Shown: in pieces, positions 39,512 through 50,200 of the stretch | Position numbering within the stretch: the first letter of the stretch is position 1 | Layout of the letters: the number at the start of each line of letters is the position of its first letter | From: Paralithodes platypus | Lineage: Eukaryota; Arthropoda; Malacostraca; Decapoda; Lithodidae | Assembly (NCBI GenBank): GCA_032716605.1 | Contig: CM064495.1 | Location: 26,381,760 to 26,445,759, forward strand | Direction: 5' to 3' | DNA: 64,000 bases | Position numbers and translations under genes: made by a program | The notes under the pieces: generated by a model | The model's input: the letters and a program-made list of their open reading frames with translations, nothing else | The model's database searches: none | Told to the model about the DNA's origin: nothing

Positions 39512-40140
39512 GTGGGTATCTTAGTCTCGTGTGACCTCAAGTCCTCACAGCATGTAGCAAAGGTTGCGGCAAAAGCGAAAGGCCGGCTGGGAATCATAAA
39601 AAGGAATTTCATACGAGACAAGAGAGATCCTGGTACCTCTCTACTTGTCACTGGTACGCCCAGTCCTGGACTATGGTGTGCAAAGTTGGTCCCCTTACCT
39701 GGTTAGGGATATTCAGGCAATGGAGAGAGTACAAAGACGTGCTACGAAACTGGTACCAGAACTAACAGACCTGCCCTACGAGGAGAGATGTCAGCGACTG
39801 GGACTGCAGACACTCAGTGACCGGAGAAAAAGAGGTGACATGATCGAAACCTACAAGCTAATGCATGGCTTCGACGACATCCCTTACACCAGATTCTTCC
39901 GCCTCAACACAAACAATCTGAGAGGACATTCACTGAAACTAGCGAAATCGGACCACTGGAGAACAAGACTAAAAGAGAACTGGTTTGCGATCCGGGTGAT
40001 CGATGACTGGAACTCACTCCCAGACGGGATAGTAACTGCGCCCACGATAGCCACATTTAAATCACGGTATGATAGACACATGGGTATAGAGAACATTTTG
40101 GCTGAAACGTCTTAAGAGGTGGGGACCACACAAGAAGTCA
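39512..40140 (+). pseudogene. 5'-truncated LINE tail: C-terminus of RT protein
   Basis: 39512-39706 (LKSSQHVAKVAAKAKGRLGIIKR) and 39645-40115 (MSLVRPVLDYGVQSWSPYL, DRRKRGDMIETYKLMHG, VIDDWNSLPDGIV) together are the thumb and C-terminal region of a CR1/Rex-like RT protein, split by a frame change near 39640. The stop is at 40115. A ~45-bp 3' UTR follows and then (GGTTA)n. TTAGG runs precede (39490-39512) and follow (40163-40207) the fragment in the same orientation. Catalytic RT motifs are missing. Confidence 0.82.
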
Positions 40141-40162
40141 AATTCTTATTTCCCCACTACCA

Positions 40163-40207
40163 ATTCATAGGTAAGCAGGTTAGGTTAGGTTAGGTTAGGT
40201 TAGGTTA
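40163..40207 (+). repeat. (TTAGG)n tract
   Basis: About eight near-perfect GGTTA units directly downstream of the LINE tail, matching the arthropod telomere repeat. Confidence 0.85.
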
Positions 40208-40365
40208 GGTTAATGACCAGTTATGTAAATACAGTAGTGTATTTTTGGTTTAGTCTGTGCTCAAAAATCAGAAAATATCAAGGAAACCGGCCACAAATTT
40301 TCCTGGAAATTTGGAAGTCACCCATCGAATGAACATAACCTATACATCATATTAATATATGTTTC

Positions 40366-40610
40366 AACTTTCGGAAAAAACGTTTTCCCCATTATCCAAC
40401 AATCTTAAGATACGGCTCCCGATAGTGGGGACGGCTATGAAGTACAGGGAAATTGAGGGGTAAAAGACGAAAATAAGGGGTAATATTAGCCTAACCTAAC
40501 AACCTTACCTAACCTAACCTAGTATATTAGGTGGGGGCTGCCGCCCCCACAGGTTTGGTATGTAATTAATAAAAGGTTGACGGTCGCCAAAACAAAATCT
40601 GAATGAAGTC
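40366..40610 (+). repeat. dispersed repeat with the empty PB2 target site
   Basis: Contains CCATTATCCAACAATCTTAA directly followed by GATACGGCTCCCGATAGTGG: the TTAA at 40405-40408 is unoccupied. Downstream also contains the uninterrupted form of the 21532-23535 LINE target (GCCTAACCTAACAACCTTAC) and the GGGGGCTGCCGCCCCC hairpin. Confidence 0.88.
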
Positions 40611-40894
40611 TACGGTATTTACTCAGCAATCTTCAGTTTTGGCTGTGGATAACAGGGGGTAAATATTAACTTTTTCAAAGTAGGCCTAATTGAAAACGTT
40701 TTTTTCCGAAAGTTGAAACATATATTAATATGATGTATAGGCTAGGTTATGTTCATTTAATGGGTGACTTCCAAATTTCCAGGAAAATTTGTGGCCGGTT
40801 TCCTTGATAAATAGGCCTACCCAAAAATCCATTTTCTTTAGGATTCTCTCCCCTCCACCCTCCCACTGCTCTTAGTTTTGTATTTGGTGGTAAA

Positions 40895-41401
40895 AATTTA
40901 CCTATGGTCCCATTAAAATATCCTCAAGTAGGCCTAACCTATTAAAAACTGTTCAGGGGACTGGTTAGAACTTGTAGGATGTTTAATTGAAGGTCGGAAA
41001 TCAGTATTTACTGAGAAATAAAAGTCTTAAAATGCGCTATGATTTACGGGAGGGTCTGTACGCCGCCACATACGCGCGGCCCCGCCCACTGCCCAAAATG
41101 TACAAATATTATATTAGATTAGATTAGATTAGATTAGATTAGATTAACCTAACCTAACCTAGCCTAACCCTAGTAAAATAGGGCCTAATATAATATAACA
41201 TAACATTACCTGAGAAAGAGAGGGCAGGGACACTCACTGGGTGACCCATAGCGCATTTTAAGACCGTTATTTCTCAGTAAATACGGATTTCCGACATTCA
41301 ATTAGCCTAAACATCCTACAAGTTCTAACCAGTCCCCTGAACAGTTTTTAATAGGTTAGGATACTTGAGGATATTTTAACGGGACCATAGGTAAACATTT
41401 A
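40895..41401. repeat. foldback repeat with ~150-bp arms
   Basis: 40895-41041 and 41247-41401 are inverted copies (e.g. CCTATGGTCCCATTAAAATA versus its inverse at 41373-41391). The ~205-bp loop has (TTAGA)n followed by CCTAACCTAACC (41107-41170). No ORF. Confidence 0.75.
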
Positions 41402-42306
41402 TCTACGTTTTTAATAACTAGAAAAAAAGGCCTTCTACTAAACAATTACCGGTCAATATTTACGAGTCACACCACAGCTGGGATCTCATTTTTAACGGTA
41501 GTTTTGGGTTCCTATCATTCTATGCTTCATTGCTATATACTTTTTGGTATATATTAAGCAAACCACCCACCAATTTTCATGACAATTTTGAAATGCATGT
41601 TGGAATCCCTGTAAACTGTACTTCATTTTTATGTAAGTTTGATCATTTGGAAAAATCGATTAAGGGAGAAAATTAACATTGAAAATTATGTGTAAAAAGT
41701 CTCCCATAAACGGCGGCCCGCTATGTTATTGTAGTTTGCGGCCTAATTTCGTCTGTTAATTCACTTTCTCCTTAATTGGACCACCTATGAAGTACAACAG
41801 ATTATGATGACATAAGTGACGGGTGTTTAGAGGGGGCAGAACTCCCCCTTCAACATATTACGTGTCCCACAGTAACTTCTATTATATAAACAACCCAAGA
41901 ATTTTCACAGATATTTTAAATTTCATTTAGGATGTAATATAACCTATACTCCATGTTAAAATAAGTGTCTACCCTCGAAAAATTCTATTAAGGGAGATAC
42001 AGAACCTAGAACCTGTAACGATATTTGTCCAGGGTTCTCCTCCCCATAGACGGCACACAGTCTAATTAACACTAGGAATTTACCTAATTTTCTATCCAAT
42101 GTACTATCCAACCAGCGGGGGTGGCAGCCCCCACCCATAATACTAGGTTAGGTTAGGTAAGGTTGGTAGGTTAGGCTAAAATCTTTAATGTTGCTTAATT
42201 GTTGGATAATGGATAATGAGCTTACTGGGTAAGTTCATTTTCTAGTACAGTATCATCCAACAACTTTTGCCAAAAGTTGATTTTTTTTTTTCATTTTGGG
42301 AGTTTC
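41402..42306. other. no gene; repeat fragments
   Basis: 41452-41545 (CACCACAGCTGGGATCTCAT, GGGTTCCTATCATTCTATGC) is repeated in inverse at 44205-44295. 42115-42180 is an inverted copy of the GC-hairpin/TTAGG repeat. Nothing coding is seen. Confidence 0.55.
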
Positions 42307-42754
42307 TTAACCCGCTGAGCCCCAGCTAGTTAGTAATAAATGTCCCACCAGGGCCCAGAGGTTTGAATTTTTTTTTTATTCCAGAAACAATAGCGAATGG
42401 GTTGGGAATGAAGGAAAAAAAAAAAAAAAAAAAAAAATTTGTCATAAAGTGCAAAAAATGGTCCTACAGAGTCCCCGAAAACGGATTTTACAAGAGTAAA
42501 AAATTGAAGGCAATTTCCCCCAAAAAACATGTTTTTGCGCACTGACGCGCACGCGGTTGGACTTTGAGTTTTCAACCATCGGCATGGGTGCGTAGGATAC
42601 TTACACAGTTCCCATACAAATCTGAGCCCTCGGGGTGCCATAGGACCGGAGTAATTAGGACCGGACCGGCCAGGACGCAAACGTTGCGTCGCTGGGTTCT
42701 GGTGATCGAACATTGCTGACGCAACACGTGCGACGCTGGGTCTCAGCGGGTTAA
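42307..42754. mobile_element. TTAA-flanked MITE-B copy 1
   Basis: 448 bp between TTAA 42307-42310 and TTAA 42751-42754. TIRs CCCGCTGAGCCCCAGC and CCCGCTGAGACCCAGC. The flanks TTTTCATTTTGGG-TTTC and GTTGAAAAACAAGAAAACC are joined without insertion around the TTAA at 42886-42889 in the adjacent repeat unit. No transposase. Confidence 0.88.
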
Positions 42755-43045
42755 GTTGAAAAACAAGAAAACCTGAGCCAACTTTTGTTTTGCCACTTTC
42801 TGACTTTTATGAAGCTGAAAAATCATAAAATCCCAGCCAACTTTTGCCAAAACTTGGCTCAATTTTTTTTCATTTTGGGGTTTTCTTAAGTTGAAAACAA
42901 GAAAACCCGAGCCAACTTCTTTTTTGCACTTGCTGTCTTTTATGCAGCTGAAAAATCTTAAAATCCGAGCCAACTTTTGCCAAAACTTGGCTCGGGTTTT
43001 TTCAAGTTGAAAAACAACAAAACCCGAGCCAACTTTCATCATAAA
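42755..43045. repeat. palindrome-rich CCGAGCCAA repeat, second block
   Basis: Three units (period about 120 bp) with arms such as AATCCGAGCCAACTTTTGC and its near-inverse AAAACTTGGCTCGGGTTTT (42963-43000). Same family as 18950-19200 and followed by the same CCCTCCCCACTATCGGG repeat (43080-43180, inverted). Confidence 0.8.
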
Positions 43046-43200
43046 AGCCATTATATCGCCTTTTTATGTCTTTAACCCCACATTTTCCCTGATCTTCATA
43101 GCCCTCCCCACTATCGGGCGCCGTGTCTTAAGATCGTTGGATAAAGGGGAAAACGATTTTTGCGGAGGTTGAAACTAATGTCAATCACTATATATTGATG

Positions 43201-43398
43201 GGTGGGGCTTTGGTTTCCCGGGCGTTTCCGCACCCTCCTCAGCTCCCCGCCATGGAGTGGCTTCGGTCACCCAGGCTTTATTGTGGTCGGCAGGGACTCA
43301 GGGAGGGTTCTGTGGGGGCGCTCGGTTGTGGCCTTGGCCTTGCCCGGGCCTTGGGGCTGTTCAGCCAGGAAGCTTGGGGAAAAACAACAATAACAACA
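43201..43398 (+). mobile_element. 5'-truncated (AAC)n-tailed retroposon SR-F
   Basis: Last ~200 bp of the SR family with tail AACAACAATAACAACAAC. Flanked by ACTATATATTGATG at 43187-43200 and 43399-43412 (14 bp). A nine-base tandem change (GGGACTCAGGGA) marks it as a variant. Confidence 0.88.
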
Positions 43399-43545
43399 AC
43401 TATATATTGATGCAAATAAACTAAAACTAAAAAAAAAATAATGAAAATAATTGGTGGGTGGTTTCCTTAATATTTTCCTACTTTTTATCCACCGAAAAAT
43501 ATTTGTTTTTCTTGTTTTTTTGTTTTTTTTAGCATTAACCTAACC

Positions 43546-43660
43546 AAAAAACCTAACCTAACCTAATAGCCCCCAAATACATTTAGGTTAGGTTAGGTTA
43601 GGTTTTTAGGTTAGGTTAATGCTAATTTGCTAACAAAAAAAAAAAAAAAAAAAAATAGGC
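43546..43660. repeat. inverted (CCTAA)n / (TTAGG)n tracts and poly(A)
   Basis: CCTAACCTAACCTAA followed within 40 bp by TTAGGTTAGGTTAGG, making a potential hairpin, then an A21 run at 43635-43655. Confidence 0.75.
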
Positions 43661-43666
43661 CTAGGC

Positions 43667-44128
43667 CTAACCCGTGGAGCCCCGGCTAGTTTTGTAATGT
43701 TTGTTCACCAGAACCCGGCCGGTTTTCAAAAATTTTATTTTATTCCAGAAACAATAGCGAATGGGTTAGGAATGAAGGAAAAACTGAAAAACCGCACAAA
43801 AAGCTTAAAGAATGGTCCTACAGAGCCCCCGAAAACGTATTTTACAAGAGTAAAAAATTGAAGGCAATTACCCCAAAAAACCAGGTTATTGCGCGCTCAC
43901 GCGCACGCACGTGGACTTTGAGTTTTCAACCATCGGCACGGTTGCGTGGGATACGTAGGCCTACACAGACAAACAGTTCCCATACAAATCTGAGCCCTCT
44001 TGAGTGGCTACACCTGAGGTTACGGTCGGCGCAATTAGGGTGACGCACCAGACGTGTCTCTGGGGCTGTGCGTTACATACATCGCCGACACGTCAGACGC
44101 GTCGCTGGGGCTGTAGGCTACGGGTTAA
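43667..44128. mobile_element. TTAA-type MITE-B copy 2, diverged
   Basis: Collinear with MITE-B copy 1 (ATTCCAGAAACAATAGCGAA, TTTACAAGAGTAAAAAATTG, GACTTTGAGTTTTCAACCAT). Left boundary CTAA + CCCGTGGAGCCCCGGC, right TACGGG + TTAA at 44125-44128. One TTAA has decayed to CTAA. Confidence 0.75.
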
Positions 44129-45308
44129 AAAAAAAATAAATAAATAAAAAAATAAATAAATAAATAAATCCGGTGGATAAAAAGTACCGGTCCTATATAG
44201 GCCTAGCAATGAGGCATAGAATGATAGGAACCCAAAACTACCCTTAGAAATGAGATTCCAGCTGTGGTGTGACTCATAAATATTGACCCAATTACCGAAC
44301 CTTGAGTTTGGCCTGGACAAGTGTGGAGGGGCCAGGATCGAAAGTTCAATTAGGCCTAGACCTAGCCTATAGCCTAGGGCACAAATAGGCCTAACCACCA
44401 CACACAGTGACACAGGCGAAGCCAGGGTCAAATTGGTGACCAGGCAACTGAACTGGAGCCACAGGCCTAGGCCTCTTCCAGAAAAAAACATCTGTGAGTA
44501 GGCCTATCTGTCAGTAAAATAGGAAAGACTCCAAATTGTCCAGCTTTCCTCCTAGGAGTAGGCACAAATCTTATGTTATCTAGCCTATGGCTACATTTAG
44601 CTCTATGAAAACATATTTCTATTTATGTGTTGAGATAAATATGTAAGTCCTAATGATATTTCCCTCCTCCGAAATTATCCAGACTGAAATATGAAAATGA
44701 GTTACAAATACAACAAATATAAATTGGACGAAAATTCAACAGACCTCGGGATGTAAACACGTCAACTAGGATGACATTTGGTTGGTTCGGTAAGTTAAGA
44801 TTTCGCCATTTACTTGAAATTCTCACTTATTTTAATATATCATTGAATGTTATATACATTAAGTAGTAATAGCTTAGGTATCAAGTTCATATTCATGAAA
44901 AAAAAAACAACATCTCCATGTAATTTAGTTTGTGAGCTTATGCCGAGAGGAAAGTGCTGACAAATTCTCTAAATTCAAAAAAGTTTCTTATTATTTTCCA
45001 ATTATTGCGTCAGCCAAAGCAGTAACTACCTATAAAATAAAACACCGTTTATTGTTAAATGTAAAATATGATATATCTAGCACTCCTTTGAAACGCGTAT
45101 GAAGAACACACATCACACGAGTGGTTATTTACTTTTGGAGGCCTCTGATTGGTCCACGTTCTGATCTTTCAGAAAGGGACAACTGCCCGACATTTTGTGC
45201 TTATGCATATCAATAATAATAAAGTAGATGTGCAGTGTTCGCATTTAAATATATAATAAAGTAGACGTGCCGTTTTGCCCAAAATCAAAACGGCATACCC
45301 AACTCTGC
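44129..45308. other. no recognisable gene
   Basis: A-rich (AAAT)n at 44129-44168, then the inverted repeat partner of 41452-41545, then AT-rich sequence with frequent TAGGCCTA palindromes. Nothing coding is supported. Confidence 0.5.
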
Positions 45309-45459
45309 GATGGGTTACCATCATCACTACTAATATCATCGTCAATCACAATCACCATCATCACTACTAGCCTACTACCATCATCACTACAACTGCCACA
45401 ATCATCACGACTACTTTCATCATCACCATTACTATGATCATCATCACTACTACAATTAC
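45309..45459 (+). repeat. imperfect ATC/ACT microsatellite
   Basis: ~150 bp of ATCATCACT-type triplets directly left of the LTR element. It supplies the target flank of the LTR insertion. Confidence 0.85.
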
Positions 45460-45882
45460 TGTTATGCCCTGATTTTATACAGGATTAACTTGGTATAGGT
45501 GAGTTCTGCAATTGGATTTATTGGATTTCTTGCAAAATACATAAAGAGAATCAACAGAGGACATAGATAATCTCGGATAAATGGTTTGTAATACAGCTTT
45601 ATTCTCAATAACACTCAGGTAGAAGGTACGTAATAGAATTCCACGAACAATAGATGTTGGAGCACTCAGGTAGGTTATTGGACTTATTACAATCTCCCAG
45701 CACTTATCGCGGATTTGGATAGAGACATACTTCCCACTTCCAACGTTCAGGCATTATTCTTCTGATCACATTGCTTTATGATACGTAGGGTACATGAATC
45801 ACACAGGTTAGGTATTTCGCTTTGTTAACTCTCTCTGGTAATATGACTCTTAATCAAGGATGAAAGTATAAGTAATGTGGTT
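45460..45882 (-). repeat. LTR (left copy), outer part
   Basis: Starts TGTTATGCCC and matches 57375-57797. Cut at GTGGTT (45877-45882), which is duplicated at 50201-50206 where the LTR resumes. On the element's own strand this is the LTR 3' end (...GGGCATAACA). Confidence 0.88.
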
Positions 45883-46128
45883 AAAATACCCCAAAAAGGG
45901 AATTCCCCCACCAACCTCCCAACCAACAACCCAGTGGTAATTCCGCAAGAACCAGAGCAAAAACCAACTGGGACGAAAGGACCCAACAGCAAGAAGGGAA
46001 AGTGGGACGCTCCCGCAAGATCAAAGGAAGCCGCCAACCCTAGCTGTCAGTCAACAGAGGAGCGCACGACTGGACCAGGGGACCGACCCCAACACGGCCG
46101 GAAAGAAAAAGGCCCCAAAGGCACGTAG
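45877..46128 (+). pseudogene. basic Pro/Lys-rich 83-codon frame, likely C-terminal remnant in Z
   Basis: Open from the insertion edge to TAG near 46126: PTNLPTNNPVV, then KPTGTKGPNSKKGKW and a basic end HGRKEKGPKG. It sits directly upstream of a purine tract and the LTR, where the last codons of a retrotransposon protein would end. The ATG lies in the target duplication, so it is not the true start. No family recognised. Confidence 0.4.
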
Positions 46129-49100
46129 GCCAAAAATGATGGATCCCCAACCTTTTTAACATTCACAACACTCACATACCAAACCCATGCTCAGCTGTCC
46201 TTTTTCTGTTGTAGTAACTAAGTATAGATAAGTGCCCCCCTTGCCTTGTTCTTTTAGTAACTAAGTGTATATATAATATTAACCGGAGTATGCCACCTGT
46301 ATTGATGCGACATAGCGGCACTGTCCTTGAGTCGTATTGTGCCACGTGCATACCAACCCGGGTTCATCATCTTATTAGGACGACGTCTATAATGCCGTCG
46401 TTTATGCATGTATTCACTCCTTAGGGTAACTATCTGTTATCCACGATGTTTCTCTTTTCCACTTAACTCCGCATGTTACACGCCTATTAAAAACCCAGTC
46501 TTCTAAAATACAAACCACATGATTTTCCTCCTAGACATTCCTGATGTACCAACTAAGTATGTATTTCATGAGATAACCACCTTGTGGGTTATAGTACTTT
46601 CATTTGTGTAGGTGTGAAGGCGAGCTCAAAACACCTTCGATTTCCAGTCCACAACGAGCCCGATCATGATTATGTCACCCCTATAATTAATTATGTAACC
46701 CACATACCCCCCCTTGCTCATCTGTTCCTTTCTTCTGTAGTAACTAGATATATATAGATATGTGCCCCGTGCTCAGTTGCCCCCTTGCCTTGTTTTTTTA
46801 GTAACTAAGTGTATATATAATATTAACCAGAGTATGTCACCTGTATTGATGCGACATAGCGGCACTGTCCTTGTGTCGAATCGTATTCCGTGCATTCCAA
46901 CCAAGTCCCATTCACCTTAAGTTGACAACAACTAATTTAATACCGTCCTTCATGCATGTATTTCAGTCCTTAGGGTAATTATCTTCTATCCGCCATGTTA
47001 TTCCTCTCTTCCATTTACTTTTCCACAATTGTTACACGTCTCCCAATCACCACCTCCTAATCCACAATCCACATTACTCTGTTTTGCTTCGTGACCCCAT
47101 GCTCAGTGGTCACCTGTTTTGTGGGTCACCCTGTCTTTTGCTCCTTCACGCCCCGCTGCACACGCCACCCTACCTGTTCGATCGTAGGGGAATGCCACCC
47201 CTATGTCCAGCGCATTAAGGGTCACGACCCTAGGTCACGAGCGGCGCGGCGCCTAGCCTCAAACCACCCCCTTTCCAATATCCAACCCCCACCTGTAAAG
47301 ATGCCCAGACGAACGTTCTAACATGCCGATCCCGTTCATTTCCTCACCCCAATAAATAGCAGATAAAGACTCATTCTTGTAAGCCCATTTACTACCCTCT
47401 AACTTACTAGCCCAACTCACAACCTGAACCAGGAGGGCGGACGGCGCGAGGCTACAGCAGCCAACCTCTCACCCCTAAGAAGTCGACGGTTCCGCCTGAC
47501 TTGCATATTCACGAAAACTACTATTATGAGCCCCATGAGTAATCCTAGTAAGTAAAAACTAGAACCCAGGATCAACCCTCCCTAGGAGTATCACTCTTGA
47601 CACCACCACATCATAAGAAAACCCCATTAGCGTAGAGAATCCCATATATACATATTTAAGGAGTGACCCAAAAGGGACCCCCCCAACCCCCGCGGACGTT
47701 CACCATGACCCACACGTAGCCAACAACTTCTTGCCAGACACCAGGTGAATTTCCAACAGGTGATGAACTAACTCTCTAAATATCTATCCAAATACCATCC
47801 TATCCCATCCTTAACCAAAACCAAAATCTTCCTTATCCCATCCTTGATTACGAATAGCATGTCAGCTAGACCAGAGAAGGATATTTAGGTGAATTGATGA
47901 ATAATACCTCCCAGCCTATTCACGTAGTGCACCAGTAAAGTAGTCCCTATGAACCTTCACCAAATCCGCCTAAATAACTCTACTAGTACCTCATACTAGA
48001 GTTAAGATATCCACGATCATAAATCAGATAACAAGTTACTTACTGCCACATTAAAGACCCCCCTCCCTAACCCCCTAAGTTCACCAGAATAAATTAACTA
48101 CTTCATAGCATTGACATCCAATATTTCTAGAACATTCCTGAAGCTTCCTTGACCTGCCTATAAATAAGACCCAGAGACAACAGTCGGGCAGTTGAATATT
48201 AGAGCTCAAAGCAACGGTTGACCGCATTGTGTTGTCATTTAGTGTCCCCCCCCCCCTCAAGATTCGCGATAACTTCGGCGTTCCGTGATCAGTGCAACTC
48301 TGTGAGGAAGTGAATTTAAGCTTTTTATGAATATATTATTGCGTTCGGGACTGCCGGCAGTAATATTATATTGGTAAACAACCGATTCACCCATTTTTTA
48401 TTGTTTCCTGAACGTCTGGTAGTGCCCCCTCTACTACTTAACCTCTGAAGTGCGCATGGGGGTAATTGGAAACGTCCCCCTGTGCTGACGTATTTGAGGT
48501 GTTTCCGTCACTAAAATATTCATTGTGCCATTAATAGCATTAATACTTATCCATATGTGCCTATTATGGGTTGATTATAAAGGTATTAACCTGAAACAAC
48601 AATAAAACGAGTGAAAACAGCGTTTGGATGGTCAAAATCGGAGATATAGCCCGCGAGTTGTATAATGTATGGGTGAGGCAATCTGCTTTCCCGCCAATTT
48701 CCCCCAAGGCCACTGAGACACAGTCGATCGATACTCTCTCTCTCTCTTGCACTCGCTTGCTATCAGTGATGACCACACCCTCCAATCGGATTTCTAATGT
48801 TAGCACGAAAATATACCTCAGAATAAGGGAATAACAGGGAAAATAGGTGAGAACGGAAGGAGAGGAGGAAAGTGGGAAGGAGGGGAGGTAGAGGACTGAG
48901 ATTTTGCATGGCCCAGGGGCCAAAAAAAAAAATTAAAATAAAAAAAAAAAAAATAATTTTTTTTTTTTTTTCGATGTCAAAAGTTGATTTTTGTTTTCTC
49001 TGACTCTTAAGAGTCTCCCCGCAGTGCGCCGGGGGAACTCTTAAGAGTCTCCCCGCAGCTCCCGGGTTAAGTTCATGAATAATCATAACTCATAACTGAT

Positions 49101-50200
49101 CTAAGGCAGAAAGATCGTTATGTTAGAAGGGATTATGTGAGCAACCTAATAGAGGATTCTGCAAGCATAACTCCTTGGCAATAATTGACTGTAGGCCTTA
49201 TCAGCATTGTTGACAAAAAGGCGAAAAGCCGCCCGCGTTCCTTGAACCTCTTCTACATAATGGGACGTCATCACGGCTACGCAAAAAGCCCATCTGTAAA
49301 CCTTCTCTACACTCCCGGACAACTTGGACGGCCCCGGAGCTGCTGTTAACCCCCGACACCACCGAGAAAAGATAACCAGCAAAACTCGATCACAGTGTTA
49401 ACTCGCAAAGTACCAAATTACGGTACCATTAACTCAACCAGCCAGTGTATGCGTTTATGTATCAATCTCTCTGATGTTAGGAAGCAAGTGATTTATTATG
49501 CTAGTATGTATTAACATATATCAATTAAATTTAGTTTAGGCGAACTGACTCCCGTAATTATTCTTGGCATCAGGTTTTACCTCGCCAAGAAATAAGTCCA
49601 CATTAGGACTACGGCTCGAGCAAAAGCAATTTTGAAAGAAGTGATTGTGACTCCACCAGAAACCTGATTCACCCCTCACTGATATTTTTCGGTCTAAAGT
49701 GTTACCTAAACAGCCAAATATACTAGACCAGTGCAACTAGCTACAGTTATCCCTTTACGTTAATTCTTGGGCTATAACCATATTACCTATACCTTCATCC
49801 TAGATTGAGAGTCATATTACCAGAGAGTTAATACAGCGAGATACCTAACCTGCGTGATTCGTGTACTCTAATATCTTACAAATAAGGTGATCAGAAGCAT
49901 AATACCTGAACGTTGGAAGTGGGAAGTGAACCTCCATCCAAATCTGCGAGAAGTGCTAGAGATTGTAAAAAGTCCAAAACTACGTATCTGACTTATTCAA
50001 TTTACCATTGTTTCAAGTGCACATATAACCATTATTCTACCTAGTGTTTTTGGAGAATAAAGCTGCATTATAAACCATTACTGTGATGTTATTTATACCA
50101 TCGGTTGATTCTATTGTGTACTGTGCGTGAAGTCCTATATACCCAATCTTGCAGAACTCACCTATACCAAGTTAATCCTGTATAAAAGCAGGGCATAACA
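45883..50200 (+). mobile_element. nested partial LTR element (Z): short interior plus one LTR, inverted
   Basis: 4.3-kb insertion in the left LTR with the 6-bp duplication GTGGTT; the uninterrupted site is at 57789-57800. Its + strand right end is GGGCATAACA, an LTR 3' end. From about 46136 (TGATGGATCC, after the purine tract GAAAGAAAAAGG at 46101-46112) to 50200 it matches the large LTRs in inverse. The left 250 bp look like element interior, but no 5' LTR is present at the duplication edge, which is odd. MITE-A copy 2 lies inside it. Confidence 0.7.
48438..49070 (-). mobile_element. TTAA-flanked MITE-A copy 2
   Basis: 633 bp, inverse of 20112-20743, between TTAA 48438-48441 and TTAA 49067-49070. 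The LTR copies without it read CTCAAGTAG at 50788-50796 and 58369-58377, i.e. TCAA at the corresponding position. It lies inside the Z LTR. Confidence 0.88.

Noticed and set aside
45309..45459. CRISPR-like or satellite array
   Set aside because: Irregular ATC/ACT triplets without repeat-spacer structure; a plain microsatellite in a eukaryotic context.
47091..47321. 66-76-codon frames repeated in the LTRs (also 51921-52121, 59506-59706)
   Set aside because: Shared only through LTR homology; on opposite strands relative to LTR sense in different contexts and without domain or start support.
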